This document shows, piece by piece, positions 7,008-16,131 of a DNA stretch of 39,789 nt. Origin of the DNA: CAZAKO01 sp964546145 (lineage in GTDB: Bacteria; Fidelibacterota; UBA2242); the NCBI GenBank assembly GCA_964546145.1, contig CAZJIU010000013.1, positions 1-39,789 on the forward strand. Direction: 5' to 3'. The position numbers and the translations under genes were made by a program. Position 1 is the first letter of the stretch, and every line of letters begins with the position of its first letter. The notes under the pieces are model-generated. The model saw only the letters and a program-made list of their open reading frames with translations. It made no database searches and was not told the origin of the DNA.

Positions 7008-9296
7008 TTATTCCTTGCTGTGCTCGGAGTCCAGATCTTCCAGATAGTTTTCATCTACCAGCACATCGCGCGCTTTACTACCGGTAAAAGGTCCAACAAT
7101 CCCGGCCGCTTCCAGTTCATCAATCAAACGGGCGGCACGGGAATAACCGATGCGCAAGCGGCGCTGCAAGAGGGAAATAGAACCCTGCTGATGCATCACC
7201 ACTAGACGCAGGGCTTCGTAAAACAGGGGATCTCGTTCGCCGTTAGCCGCTCCGGGATAGTCTTCGGGTTTATTTTCCTGAACCGAAGGCAGTTCAATTT
7301 CGGCTGGTTTCGGCTGGCTCTGGATATGTTCCAGGACCTTTTCTAACTCTTCGAGGCTAATATAAGCACCATGAATGCGCTGCGGTTCCGGATTTTGCGG
7401 AGTAGTTAAGAGCATATCTCCCCGTCCAAGCAGTTTTTCGGCACCATTGAAATCAAGGATTGTGCGAGAATCAACCTTCGATGCAACTTGAAAGGCAATC
7501 CGGGTTGGAAAATTGGCTTTGATCACGCCGGTAATCACATCTACCGAGGGGCGTTGGGTCGCAATAATCAGATGGATGCCGACCGCCCGGGCCATCTGCG
7601 CCAGCCGGGTAATTGGTTCCTCCACCTCTTTAGCCGAGATCAACATCAAATCGGCCAGCTCATCAATTACAATAACGAGATAAGGTAAAAATTCCTTATC
7701 CAACTCGCCGTCAATTACTTTGGCATTGTACTCGGCAATGTTACGCACGGTCGCATCCGCCAGAATTTCGTAGCGGCGCTCCATTTCGGATTCCACCGAA
7801 CGTAGGGCAATAATCGCATTATCCGCCCGGGTAATGACATATTCGTCCAAATCTTCCGAGGTGATCAGATGGTACTGCTCCAATGCCCGGTAGACTGACA
7901 ACTCTAATTTTTTAGGGTCAATAAGCACGAACTTGACTTCGTCCGGTTTTGCCCGGTATAAAATGCTTGTGATAATGGTGTTGATACAGACACTCTTACC
8001 CGATCCGGTGGCACCGGCAATCAGCAGGTGCGGCAATTTTGCCAGATCCAGCGTGTAGACTTCGCCGGCAGTGGTCTTTCCCAGGGCAATTTCCAATTTG
8101 GAGGCTGATGAAGCAAAATATTTCGAACCCACAATACTCTTCAAATAAACCAATGAAGGGTGCCGATTGGGGATCTCGACCCCTACCACCGATTTGCCTG
8201 GTATTGGTGCCACAATCCGGATTCGTTTAGCAGACAGAATCCGGGCGAGATCATCCGCCAGGGCTGCAATACGGTTAACCCGCACACCAGTAGCCGGCTC
8301 GATTTCATAACGGGTAATTACCGGTCCGGGTGAGACATGTACAACCCGCCCCTTAACGCCAAAAGTATCCAGCGCATTTTCCAGCAGCTGCGCATTTTCA
8401 AGCATCTCCTCTTTGGATACTTGCTGAATGTCCTCTTGATAATTGAGATAGTCGAGACTGGGCAGGATATATTCCCGTTTCTTGACCGACTCCTGAAGTG
8501 TAGCGACTGATTCGATATCGGCATCGGCGACTGCCTTATCAACTGTAAAATCCACGGTTTCTGCGGGAGCAGAGGCTTTCTTCTTACTGGGCGGCTTGGG
8601 CTGGGGTGGTTCTAACGGTCGCTCTAAATCAGTTGCCGAAAGTGTTACTTCACCTTTCCCCGGCTCGGCAATAACCGGTTTTGGCGGTATAGTTACCTGT
8701 GGTTTCTTTTTCAGTTCTTTTTCCTGATTCTTTTCCAAAGCGACTTTCTTTGGACGCTCCTTCCTCCGCCGGAGGAGATTCAGTAACCGATCAAGGGGAC
8801 CATAGAAACTCCAGGAGAAATAACCGCGAATCGTCACCAGTGCCAGAATACCGAGAAAAATCACTGCTCCATAAAAGCCTAAAAAATCCACTATGGTTTT
8901 AGCCAGAACACCACCCAGATAGCCGCTGTAGCGAAATCCAATTGCACTGCTGATTTGTTGTTTCACTGCCGGCAGAGCCAACGCGGTTGAGACAATTAGT
9001 GATAATAAAGTAACATACACCGTAAACCGCACTAGTACCGGAAAATTACGGCGGGCGAATAGCCACCAGCCCCAGAGCACCAGCAGTACCGGTACAATAA
9101 AAGCTGCGGCACCCAGAGTAAATTTGATTAGATAGTGCGAAATAAATACGCCTAAAATTCCCATCCAATTGCTAATTACCACATTTTTCGAAATGGTTGG
9201 CTCTTCCTGAGAATTATAGGAAATCAAACTGAGAAACACCAGGATTCCCAGTCCAATTAAAAGTAAGCCGATTATTTCGCGCCGCTTTTCACTCAT
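7008..9296 (-). CDS. ftsK: FtsK/SpoIIIE family DNA translocase
   Basis: This 762-aa protein has the full FtsK layout. Four membrane-spanning segments occupy ~10-160. A short charged/Pro-rich linker (~175-245, KKKPQVTIPPKP) is much shorter than in E. coli. The motor domain has Walker A GATGSGKS (~428) and Walker B LVIVIDELADLM. A C-terminal winged-helix gamma domain (~690-755, GSISLLQRRLRIGYSRAARL) reads polar KOPS-type sequences. It pumps chromosome ends across the division septum and promotes dimer resolution with XerCD. Its ATG overlaps the gcvT stop (ATGA), and lolA follows closely. No clear Shine-Dalgarno site is present, which fits translational coupling. Confidence 0.97.
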   Translation of the reverse strand: MSEKRREIIGLLLIGLGILVFLSLISYNSQEEPTISKNVVISNWMGILGVFISHYLIKFTLGAAAFIVPVLLVLWGWWLFARRNFPVLVRFTVYVTLLSLIVSTALALPAVKQQISSAIGFRYSGYLGGVLAKTIVDFLGFYGAVIFLGILALVTIRGYFSWSFYGPLDRLLNLLRRRKERPKKVALEKNQEKELKKKPQVTIPPKPVIAEPGKGEVTLSATDLERPLEPPQPKPPSKKKASAPAETVDFTVDKAVADADIESVATLQESVKKREYILPSLDYLNYQEDIQQVSKEEMLENAQLLENALDTFGVKGRVVHVSPGPVITRYEIEPATGVRVNRIAALADDLARILSAKRIRIVAPIPGKSVVGVEIPNRHPSLVYLKSIVGSKYFASSASKLEIALGKTTAGEVYTLDLAKLPHLLIAGATGSGKSVCINTIITSILYRAKPDEVKFVLIDPKKLELSVYRALEQYHLITSEDLDEYVITRADNAIIALRSVESEMERRYEILADATVRNIAEYNAKVIDGELDKEFLPYLVIVIDELADLMLISAKEVEEPITRLAQMARAVGIHLIIATQRPSVDVITGVIKANFPTRIAFQVASKVDSRTILDFNGAEKLLGRGDMLLTTPQNPEPQRIHGAYISLEELEKVLEHIQSQPKPAEIELPSVQENKPEDYPGAANGERDPLFYEALRLVVMHQQGSISLLQRRLRIGYSRAARLIDELEAAGIVGPFTGSKARDVLVDENYLEDLDSEHSKE

Positions 9297-10390
9297 AAAG
9301 TATGTGAAGGTACAAAGGGTGGTTTAATGACTTTAGCCTTCACCTTTCTCCCTCTAATATCAATTAAAATCTCGGCACCAACTGAGGTATATTGACTTGC
9401 CAGATAGCCCAGTCCGATGCCTTTATTCAACGACGGTGACTGGGTTCCACTAGTTACAATTCCGACTTGCTGATCATTGACCCAGATCGAACATCCATGG
9501 CGGGGAATCGCCCGCTCGACCATCTCGAAAGCAATCAGTTTGCGCGCTACCCCCTGCTCTTTGATTTTCAGCAGGGTGGTTTTGCCGATGAAATCACTCT
9601 TGGTTAGTTTGGTAATCCATCCCAGTCCGGCTTCCAGCGGATTGGTGGTCTGATCAATATCATTGCCATAGAGACAATATTTCATCTCCAGCCGCAGGGT
9701 ATCGCGGGCACCCAAGCCAACCGGTTGTATCCCAAAATCCTTACCGATCTTGAAAATTGCCTCCCATAACTGCAGGCTTTGAGCCGGCTGATGATAAAGT
9801 TCAAAGCCCTTTTCGCCGGTGTAACCGGTTCGGGAAATAGGCATCTCAATGCCTGCCAGCCGACCTGTGGTGAAATGATAATAGGGTATGCTCTGCAAAT
9901 CTACCTTAGTCAACTGCTGCAAAACCCCAAGCGAATTGGGACCCTGGATCGCCAGCAGTGCCGTATCATCGGAAATATTGCTCAATTTCACTCCGGGGAT
10001 TAAATGTCGCTGCAGCCAATCAAAATCCTTATCTAAATTTGCAGCATTGACGACCACCATATAATGGTCAGCAAAGCGATAAACCAGGAGATCATCTACA
10101 ATCCCACCATCAGGGTAGCACATCGCCGAATACTGGACCTGTCCAACTGCCAGCTGGGTCACATCATTGATCGTCATCAGGTTAAGAAATTTCTCCGCCT
10201 CAGGTCCCCCAAGGATAAACTCGCCCATATGGGTTACGTCAAAAACTCCGACTACATTGCGCACGGCTAAATGTTCCTGAATGATCCCGCCATACTGAAT
10301 CGGCATTAAAAATCCGGCAAAGGGCACAATCCGGGCACCCAGGGCAACATGCTTTTCATAAAAGGGCGTCTTTTTCAAGGCCAGTTCCAT
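9293..10390 (-). CDS. gcvT: Aminomethyltransferase, glycine cleavage system T protein
   Basis: At 365 aa the length is standard. The N-terminal signature ARIVPFAGFLMPIQYG is followed by VFDVTHMGEF, then YMVVVNAANLDKDFDWL (folate/aminomethyl-pocket region), ISRTGYTGEKGFEL, and GARDTLRLEMKYCLYGNDI. The C-terminal barrel reads VGIVTSGTQSPSLNKGIGLGY. GcvT transfers the methylene of the aminomethyl-lipoyl arm of GcvH to tetrahydrofolate and releases ammonia. The partner genes gcvH and gcvP are not in the window. It lies 13 bp after ruvA and overlaps ftsK by 4 nt, so it is embedded in an unrelated gene run. The family-specific motifs argue against YgfZ or sarcosine-oxidase-type paralogues. Confidence 0.95.
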   Translation of the reverse strand: MELALKKTPFYEKHVALGARIVPFAGFLMPIQYGGIIQEHLAVRNVVGVFDVTHMGEFILGGPEAEKFLNLMTINDVTQLAVGQVQYSAMCYPDGGIVDDLLVYRFADHYMVVVNAANLDKDFDWLQRHLIPGVKLSNISDDTALLAIQGPNSLGVLQQLTKVDLQSIPYYHFTTGRLAGIEMPISRTGYTGEKGFELYHQPAQSLQLWEAIFKIGKDFGIQPVGLGARDTLRLEMKYCLYGNDIDQTTNPLEAGLGWITKLTKSDFIGKTTLLKIKEQGVARKLIAFEMVERAIPRHGCSIWVNDQQVGIVTSGTQSPSLNKGIGLGYLASQYTSVGAEILIDIRGRKVKAKVIKPPFVPSHTL

Positions 10391-10403
10391 AGTACTATCT
10401 AAT

Positions 10404-10997
10404 TTACATTTTATTCAAAGCTACTTTAATTATCTTTTCCACCGGCGCATCCGATCCTAACTCTCGGGCGGCGCGTTTTAATGAGTTCAGCGCCTCACTA
10501 CGCCGATATCCCAGGGAGACTAGTGCTTTCAGAGCTTCATCATTATAGCCGGTTTCGAACATTGACACCATATCTTCGGGAATTTTAACGTCATCTCCAA
10601 CCAGTTTTTCACGTAATTCCACAATAATCCGCTGCGCAGTTTTCAAACCGATCCCGGGTATCAGGGTCAAAGCCTTGACATCGCCGGCTATAATCCGGTT
10701 CCTGAATTGATCCGGACTGGCACCACTTAGAATCGTAACTGCCATCTTGGGCCCTATACCAGTAACATTGATAAGTTTCAGGAACAGATCCTTTTCTTCC
10801 TGGGAGTAAAATCCGTAAAGCGCCTGAAGATCTTCCCTAACCTGAAAATAGGTCAACAGCTTGACTGGTTGATTCAGACGCGGCAATTTCTCAAAAGTAG
10901 ATAAGGGAATTGCCAGTTGATAACCTACCCCATTGACATCAAGGGTAATTGAGGTCGGACTTTTTTGAACTAGAATTCCTTTCAAATAAGCAAACAT
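10404..10997 (-). CDS. ruvA: Holliday junction branch migration protein RuvA
   Basis: The protein is 197 aa from ATG 10997, which lies 2 nt after the ruvC stop with a GGGA site five bases upstream; a longer start inside ruvC was rejected. An N-terminal OB fold (MFAYLKGILVQKSP) is followed by two helix-hairpin-helix motifs (LINVTGIGPKMAVTILSG and LTLIPGIGLKTAQRI). A flexible linker leads to the C-terminal domain III (ALKALVSLGYRRSEALNSLKRA) that binds RuvB. RuvA tetramers clamp Holliday junctions and load the RuvB motor. ruvC is directly upstream, but ruvB is not in the window. Confidence 0.97.
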   Translation of the reverse strand: MFAYLKGILVQKSPTSITLDVNGVGYQLAIPLSTFEKLPRLNQPVKLLTYFQVREDLQALYGFYSQEEKDLFLKLINVTGIGPKMAVTILSGASPDQFRNRIIAGDVKALTLIPGIGLKTAQRIIVELREKLVGDDVKIPEDMVSMFETGYNDEALKALVSLGYRRSEALNSLKRAARELGSDAPVEKIIKVALNKM

Positions 10998-10999
10998 TG

Positions 11000-11491
11000 T
11001 TATCCCATGATTACGGTCTGATTTAGGTGACAATAACCAGCTGCCAGGGCATCGGAGGCATCCAGCGGGATATCCTTCTCCGGCAGATTCAATAAGCGGA
11101 TAATCATAAAACGCACCTGCTCCTTGGTTGCCGCGCCATAGCCAACAATGGCAGACTTAATCTTTTTCGGTGAATATTCATAGATTTTCAAACCGGAGTT
11201 GATCCCGGCCAAGAGGGCTACTCCGCGGGCTTGCCCCATCAATAAGGCAGTCTTGACGTTCTGAGCATAAATTGCCGCCTCGACAGCCATCTCCTGGGGT
11301 TGCCAGCGAGCAATCACTTCCAGCAACTCCTGATAGATTTTCTGCAATCTTTCGGGAAAATCCCAATTGGGTGAGGTGTCAATCGTGCCCCATCCCAGAC
11401 AGTTAATTTTCAGTTGCTCTTTACTCAATATTCCATAACCAGTATGGAGAATCCCGTGATCCAAACCAATGATACGGGCTGCCGCCGGCAT
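11000..11491 (-). CDS. ruvC: Crossover junction endodeoxyribonuclease RuvC
   Basis: The protein is 163 aa from ATG 11491, which overlaps the yebC stop (TGATG) with an AGGGA site 9 nt upstream. RNase H-like fold with the four acidic catalytic residues visible: Asp11 (GLDHG), Glu71 (MAVEAAIYAQN), Asp144 and Asp147 (LDASDALAAGYCH). The block ALLMGQARGVALLAG is family-typical. It cuts Holliday junctions symmetrically and works with RuvAB. One oddity is that the first motif is GLDHG rather than the usual GIDPG, so the Pro after the catalytic Asp is replaced by His. Directly followed by ruvA. Confidence 0.95.
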   Translation of the reverse strand: MPAAARIIGLDHGILHTGYGILSKEQLKINCLGWGTIDTSPNWDFPERLQKIYQELLEVIARWQPQEMAVEAAIYAQNVKTALLMGQARGVALLAGINSGLKIYEYSPKKIKSAIVGYGAATKEQVRFMIIRLLNLPEKDIPLDASDALAAGYCHLNQTVIMG

Positions 11492-12246
11492 CAAGCATTT
11501 CCCTGCAGTTTAGTCATAATCTGGTCATCAATGTCGAAATTAGCCGCTACATTCTGAATATCGTCGTGATCTTCGAGTACTTCCATCAGATTCAGGATTT
11601 TCGGGGCATGCTGTTCATTAACAGCAACGACATTCTGCGGAACCATTTGAATCCGGGCGTCGAGAATTGGGATACCTTTCTCCACCAACGCCGTTCTCAC
11701 CGTTTCGAACGCCGCCGGTTCCATATTAACTTCATATTCATCCTCGACAACTTTGATATCATTGGCTCCGGCATCAATCACCACACTGAGCAGGTCGTCT
11801 TCACTGCAGGCTTTTTGCTCAATGACAATGATCCCTTTGCGGGAAAACATCCAGGCAACACTGCCACTGCTTGCCAAATTTCCACCATGCCTGGTCAGAA
11901 GATGGCGGATCTCCGATACCGTTCGATTCTTGTTATCAGTCAGAGCTTCGATAAATAAGGCAACTCCACCCGGTCCGTAAGCCTCATAAGAGACCTCTTC
12001 GTAATTGACACCTTCTAATTCGCCCGTGCCTTTTTTAATCGCCCGCTCAATATTAATCGCCGGCATATTGGCCTCTTTCGCAGCTTGAATTGCAGTTCTC
12101 AGTCGCGGATTAGCACTCTCGTCGCCACCCCCGATCTTGGCCGCTACTTGAATTTCCTTGATAATTTTGGTAAATATTTTGCCCCGTTTGGCATCCAGGG
12201 CACTTTTTTTACGACGAATTGTAGCCCACTTTGAGTGACCTGACAT
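11491..12246 (-). CDS. yebC: YebC/PmpR family (TACO1-like) protein
   Basis: At 251 aa it carries the near-universal N-terminus MSGHSKWATIRRKKSALDAKRGK. The domain II sequence YEAYGPGGVALFIEALTDN and the Gly-Ser-Val segment (GGNLASSGSVAWMF) are also present. Members were first described as transcriptional regulators. Later work links the family to translation: human TACO1 and bacterial YebC help ribosomes through difficult stretches such as proline runs. ATG 12246 follows an AGAGGT site. The yebC-ruvC-ruvA order is widespread and supports the annotation. Confidence 0.96.
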   Translation of the reverse strand: MSGHSKWATIRRKKSALDAKRGKIFTKIIKEIQVAAKIGGGDESANPRLRTAIQAAKEANMPAINIERAIKKGTGELEGVNYEEVSYEAYGPGGVALFIEALTDNKNRTVSEIRHLLTRHGGNLASSGSVAWMFSRKGIIVIEQKACSEDDLLSVVIDAGANDIKVVEDEYEVNMEPAAFETVRTALVEKGIPILDARIQMVPQNVVAVNEQHAPKILNLMEVLEDHDDIQNVAANFDIDDQIMTKLQGNA

Positions 12247-12282
12247 ATATACCTCTGTGTAATCTATCCTAACATGTTATGG

Positions 12283-12759
12283 TTAATAAGATATAAAGCG
12301 CTCTTCAGTTTTGATCGGAGTACGGATAATCCAGGCATCGCGATATCTAAGCGCCAGCGCCCGGTTGAGCAAAGCCTCAGCCTCCTCCCGGGTAATACAA
12401 TTACCCAATCTGATCTTGTAATAAGGGGAATTAAAATCTTTAACCACATCCTGATCAATAAAGTCATTAACAGCTTTAAGATATATCGTATCAGCTTTGA
12501 AAAAATCGGTGGTCGAAAAAAGCTGCACTTTGTAGCCCATCTTCTTAACTACCCGCAGGGTATCAGAGTTTTGCGCTTCTTTTTCTCCCGGCTCTTTGAT
12601 ATCCGTAATAATTTCATAAATCATTGAACCATCCAGGAAGGGCAAAGAGGGTTCATGCAGCTGCAAGGGATCAAAACTTTCGTCTTGCGGTGGAATTTGG
12701 TTTTGCGCCATAAGCAGGTTAAAAAGTACCAGGATTGATATTAAAAAATAGTATTTCAT
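12283..12759 (-). CDS. Secreted SPOR-domain protein
   Basis: This 158-aa protein begins with a signal peptide (MKYYFLISILVLFNLLMA), followed by a short linker and, from ~85 to the end, a SPOR-like repeat. The repeat starts YKVQLFSTTDFFKADTIY and ends YYKIRLGNCITREEAEALLN followed by DAWIIRTPI. SPOR domains bind denuded glycan strands of peptidoglycan and often mark septal proteins. The site of action should be the periplasm. It lies 69 bp after batE and 36 bp before yebC; no RBS is obvious. The specific role is unknown. Confidence 0.8.
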   Translation of the reverse strand: MKYYFLISILVLFNLLMAQNQIPPQDESFDPLQLHEPSLPFLDGSMIYEIITDIKEPGEKEAQNSDTLRVVKKMGYKVQLFSTTDFFKADTIYLKAVNDFIDQDVVKDFNSPYYKIRLGNCITREEAEALLNRALALRYRDAWIIRTPIKTEERFISY

Positions 12760-12828
12760 AATCGTTAAAGCTGCCTGAAATATACAAATTATTCCACAGA
12801 TTTAAAATGAGAAGCCCGGGATTGGTAA

Positions 12829-13593
12829 TTAAATTATCTCCAGATCCCGCGTAGTGATCCAGCCCTGTTTGCCATCAATCAGTTCCACTTTGAGCCAATC
12901 TACATCGCGATCCAGCACCCGCACTTTAGTGCCCTCATGCACGATGAATAGCTCCGTACTCCCTGATTGAGGAGCTGCCAGACTCTGGGTACTAGGGCTG
13001 AGAATTATTGCATAGGAATGGGAATTTTCCAAATGCTGGCGCTCCAGGAGCAACCCTAACACCAGGGCACTAATGACCAAACCGGTGATTGCCGCCCGCC
13101 GGAGATAGCGCTGTAGTTTAACGGGATTCAACACCAATTGGATTACCACCAAACCACAGGTAACCAGGAAGATGAGTGTCATCAACCAGGCCCAACCGCT
13201 GATCGAAAAAGCCTGAACCAAAGCCCGATGCCAGCGGAACAGAAAAAATTCAGGCGGGATATCAATCCGATCCTTGACTCGCAGATTAGCCAGTCGCAGG
13301 TTGAATTGAATATTTTTATCCTTAGGACTGCGCTTTAATGCCCGTTCATAATTGAGGATTGACTTTCCCAATCGCCCGATCTTATAATAGGCATTCCCAA
13401 GGTTATAATACAACTCGCTACTTTCAAATCCATTAGCCAGGACACTTTCGTATTGCTGAATCGCATCAGCATAGTTCTCAGTTAAATAAGATTCGTTACC
13501 CTTCTGAAAATAAAAATCGGCTGAGCCCTTTGCCAAACTGTTAACAGTTAGCAGCAAGCCTAATATCAATCCCCAGATTATTCTAAGCTTCAT
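12829..13593 (-). CDS. batE: BatE: TPR and SH3-like domain membrane protein
   Basis: This 254-aa protein has a signal peptide (~1-21). Two to three TPRs follow (~25-100, e.g. ADAIQQYESVLANGFESSELYYNLGNAYY, shown here only in part as ADAIQQYESVL and YYNLGNAYYKIGR). Two membrane segments lie around 130-185, and a bacterial SH3 domain at ~195-254 has VHEGTKVRVLDRDVDWLKV and a GKQGWI turn. This architecture is typical of BatE in aerotolerance operons of Bacteroidetes and relatives. The TPRs probably mediate assembly of Bat proteins in the periplasm, and the SH3 domain may contact cell wall. Its start is 2 nt after the batD stop. Confidence 0.85.
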   Translation of the reverse strand: MKLRIIWGLILGLLLTVNSLAKGSADFYFQKGNESYLTENYADAIQQYESVLANGFESSELYYNLGNAYYKIGRLGKSILNYERALKRSPKDKNIQFNLRLANLRVKDRIDIPPEFFLFRWHRALVQAFSISGWAWLMTLIFLVTCGLVVIQLVLNPVKLQRYLRRAAITGLVISALVLGLLLERQHLENSHSYAIILSPSTQSLAAPQSGSTELFIVHEGTKVRVLDRDVDWLKVELIDGKQGWITTRDLEII

Positions 13594-13595
13594 TA

Positions 13596-15416
13596 CTAAA
13601 TTACCTTTATCAGCCGGTCAATTAACTCAGTTATTTCGTTAATCAGGTTCTGACTTTCACTCTCTGTCACTTCACCCGGCAGAAAGCGTCGCTGTTCTAA
13701 TTCATTCAACACTTGATTGACTCTTTCAATCAATTCCGGATCAACTTGCTGTTCCTGGAGTGCACGCTGAATTTCTTTAGGACCGATTCCAGAGGTCGGC
13801 AGCCCCAGGCGATCAGCGATAAAGCCGCTCAATGCCCGATCGCAGGAGCTAAATACCGCGGCTGATTGGCCAGCTTGCTCTTGGGCCGCTTTGATCCAGT
13901 CCTGAGCCCGATTGAAAGCCCGCCAGCGCCGGGCAAAGATACTATTGGTTGCCAGCTTATTTGCCCACCAGCGAAAAACGACACTACCCATTATGAGCAG
14001 TAGTAATAAACTGTTGATTAACCAGAACCAGAAGCTACTTAAAACGGAAGTTCCGATGCGCTGCCAGTTTGGATTATCGCGGACAATAAAGCGTATGTCA
14101 CTGCCTAATAATGAAATTTCTTCCTTCCGAAAACCAGCACCCTGAGCGGCTAACTTCTCATCTGCAGGCTTGACGGTCACATTGAATCCGGCCGCGGTGC
14201 TGGTCTGGTAACGTCTGCTGGCAGGATTAAAAAAAGAAAACGGCAGCGGAGGAATTTGCAACGCGCCGCTGCTGCGGGTGATTAGCACATATTCATAAGC
14301 GACCGCTCCCCGAATTGATCTTCCTTTATTATTAATCGTACGCTTAACACTCGGTTCGAACAATTCGACATTCGCCGGCAGGTTCAGCGCCGGTAATTGG
14401 ATGGTATTAATATTCCCCGAACCCGAAACTGTATACCGCAAAGTCAGTGCCTGATCCTGTCGGGTTTGCAGGGTATCAATCCGACTTTCAATCACATAAG
14501 AACCGACTGCCCCATTAAAACTTTTTGGCCGACCTTGCACCGGCAGCTCCAGCACTCGTACTGAGACTGATTCCGATCGGACTTCAACCGTTTTTGTATC
14601 GCTAAAGAAGGGATCACTGAAAAAGGAATCGTTAAAAAAATCATCAAACATCGAGCGGCGCCGTTGGCGGGGTACCAGCACTTCACAGGTAATTACCATC
14701 GGATCAATTATCAACTCACCCGTAGTAGTCGGGAAAAGTGCCAGTCTGCGGATTGTTGCTTTTTTATAAGCTACCCCATTCATAACTACATTCTCGACGA
14801 TCGGAGTGCGGTCTTCGGGAAATTGCTCCATCCAAAAACCTTTGGCATCCGGTAACTTCTGGGGTGAATAGGTCCGCACATTTTGGTAATAGAGCTCAAA
14901 ACTGACCAGCAGCTCTTCACCTTTATAAACTGTTGATTTGGCAACATTAGCTTTTAAAAATAGATCCCTCGCAGTGGTTGTAATCGGTGGTGCTGGGGTT
15001 GCTGGTGAACCAGGAACTGGCTGGGCAGTCTGCGGCGCAGGATTAACTATTACGGTTATCGGCTCGGTCTGATACACTTTGCGCCGATAAACAATTTTAA
15101 CTGGCGGAATTGACTGCTGACCGGCGTGTGTCGGCGCCAGGCGCCACTGCACCTGCTTACTAGCACTCATCTCGCCGTTGATAATCTCAATATTGCTGGA
15201 TTGAGAAGGACCAGAAAGAATGATAAAGCCTTCACTTTCGGGAGCCGGAACATTGGGAAAATCACTGGTACCTTCGATAGTAACGGTAAAAGTCAGCACA
15301 TCATCCAGATTGATGACATTGCGATCTACCGCTGCCTGGACGGTGATTTCCTCAGCCCAACTGAGTTGCCAACCAGTTAAGAGACCAATGATTAAGAAGC
15401 GGATTGCCAGTTTCAT
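13596..15416 (-). CDS. batD: BatD: oxygen-tolerance family protein
   Basis: This 606-aa protein has a signal peptide (RFLIIGLLTGWQLSWAEE). A long beta-sandwich periplasmic region follows, with repeated immunoglobulin-like units: VTIEGTSDFPNVPAPESEGF, then LLVSFELYYQ and LTLRYTVSGSGNINTIQLP. A transmembrane helix lies at ~452-474 (FWFWLINSLLLLLIMGSVVF). The cytoplasmic C-terminus (~480-606) is helical and acidic. The internal stretch DDFFNDSFFSDPFFSD is low-complexity. BatD is the large Ig-like component of the Bat complex, which is associated with oxidative-stress tolerance and envelope integrity; the mechanism is not settled. It sits 10 bp after batC and 2 bp before batE. Confidence 0.9.
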   Translation of the reverse strand: MKLAIRFLIIGLLTGWQLSWAEEITVQAAVDRNVINLDDVLTFTVTIEGTSDFPNVPAPESEGFIILSGPSQSSNIEIINGEMSASKQVQWRLAPTHAGQQSIPPVKIVYRRKVYQTEPITVIVNPAPQTAQPVPGSPATPAPPITTTARDLFLKANVAKSTVYKGEELLVSFELYYQNVRTYSPQKLPDAKGFWMEQFPEDRTPIVENVVMNGVAYKKATIRRLALFPTTTGELIIDPMVITCEVLVPRQRRRSMFDDFFNDSFFSDPFFSDTKTVEVRSESVSVRVLELPVQGRPKSFNGAVGSYVIESRIDTLQTRQDQALTLRYTVSGSGNINTIQLPALNLPANVELFEPSVKRTINNKGRSIRGAVAYEYVLITRSSGALQIPPLPFSFFNPASRRYQTSTAAGFNVTVKPADEKLAAQGAGFRKEEISLLGSDIRFIVRDNPNWQRIGTSVLSSFWFWLINSLLLLLIMGSVVFRWWANKLATNSIFARRWRAFNRAQDWIKAAQEQAGQSAAVFSSCDRALSGFIADRLGLPTSGIGPKEIQRALQEQQVDPELIERVNQVLNELEQRRFLPGEVTESESQNLINEITELIDRLIKVI

Positions 15417-15426
15417 TGCGATCGAC

Positions 15427-16131
15427 TTACCAGTCCTTCTCTCTTTTAATCCCGGTATATTTAGTTTTCAAGCGTTCCTGCATCAGTTTTTTTTCACTGT
15501 CCTTGAGTGCATCCAAAATTTGAGCCGCCTCCTCCTTACTCTTTTGCTGTTCCTGGCGTTGCTGGGCCGGCTGCTGCTCCTGGGATTGTTGCTGCTGTTC
15601 CTGCTGTTGGGGTTGATTTTGCTGAGATTGGCTGGGTTGACGCTGTTGTTGCTTTTGCTGTTTTTGATCCTGTTTATGCTGTTGTTGCTGGGACTGGTTT
15701 GGCTGTTGCTGGAGCAGCTGCCGTACCAGTTCGAAATTATGCTTGGCATCAAAATCATGCGGATTCAATTCGATTGCCCGTTGATAAAACTTCAGGCTCT
15801 CCTCAAGGCGGTTTGATTTAAGCAGGGCGTTACCCAGATTGTAAAAGGTAGCCGATTTCTTCAGTGGATCTTTAATTGCAAGTGCCTGCTCGAATTCGCG
15901 AATCGCATCTTCCACCTGATCAGACTTATAAAGTGCCGATCCCTTACCATAATGAGCCTCTTCCCAATCGGGATGCTGAGCCAGAATCCGATCGTATTTC
16001 TTGATTGCCTCGGCATAGCGACCAGCATCATAAAGTGCGCGGGTCTCATCCCGCGCTAAAGTCGGAATCACCAGCAACCAAATTAAAATAACTGAAATGA
16101 TTTTGCCACTCATAATCAATTCACTTTTCAC
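15427..16131 (-). CDS. batC: BatC: TPR protein with Gln-rich tract
   Basis: This protein is up to 234 aa. A signal peptide (IISVILIWLLVIPTLA) precedes about three TPRs (~30-135, e.g. RALYDAGRYAEAIKKYDRIL, HYGKGSALYKSDQVEDAI). Residues ~140-205 are an extreme Gln-rich tract rich in QQQ and QSQ, and the end is charged. BatC-type TPR proteins bridge BatA/BatB and BatD/BatE in the periplasm. The GTG at 16131 has an AAGGTG element 4 nt upstream and overlaps batB; ATG at 16113 is the alternative and gives the more compact signal peptide. The Gln tract also creates long spurious frames on both strands. Confidence 0.85.
   Translation of the reverse strand: MKSELIMSGKIISVILIWLLVIPTLARDETRALYDAGRYAEAIKKYDRILAQHPDWEEAHYGKGSALYKSDQVEDAIREFEQALAIKDPLKKSATFYNLGNALLKSNRLEESLKFYQRAIELNPHDFDAKHNFELVRQLLQQQPNQSQQQQHKQDQKQQKQQQRQPSQSQQNQPQQQEQQQQSQEQQPAQQRQEQQKSKEEAAQILDALKDSEKKLMQERLKTKYTGIKREKDW

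Noticed and set aside
15220..15816. 198-codon plus-strand frame rich in Leu
   Set aside because: It is the antisense shadow of the batD start and the Gln-rich tract of batC; CAG codons read as CTG on the other strand give artificial poly-Leu that mimics a membrane protein.
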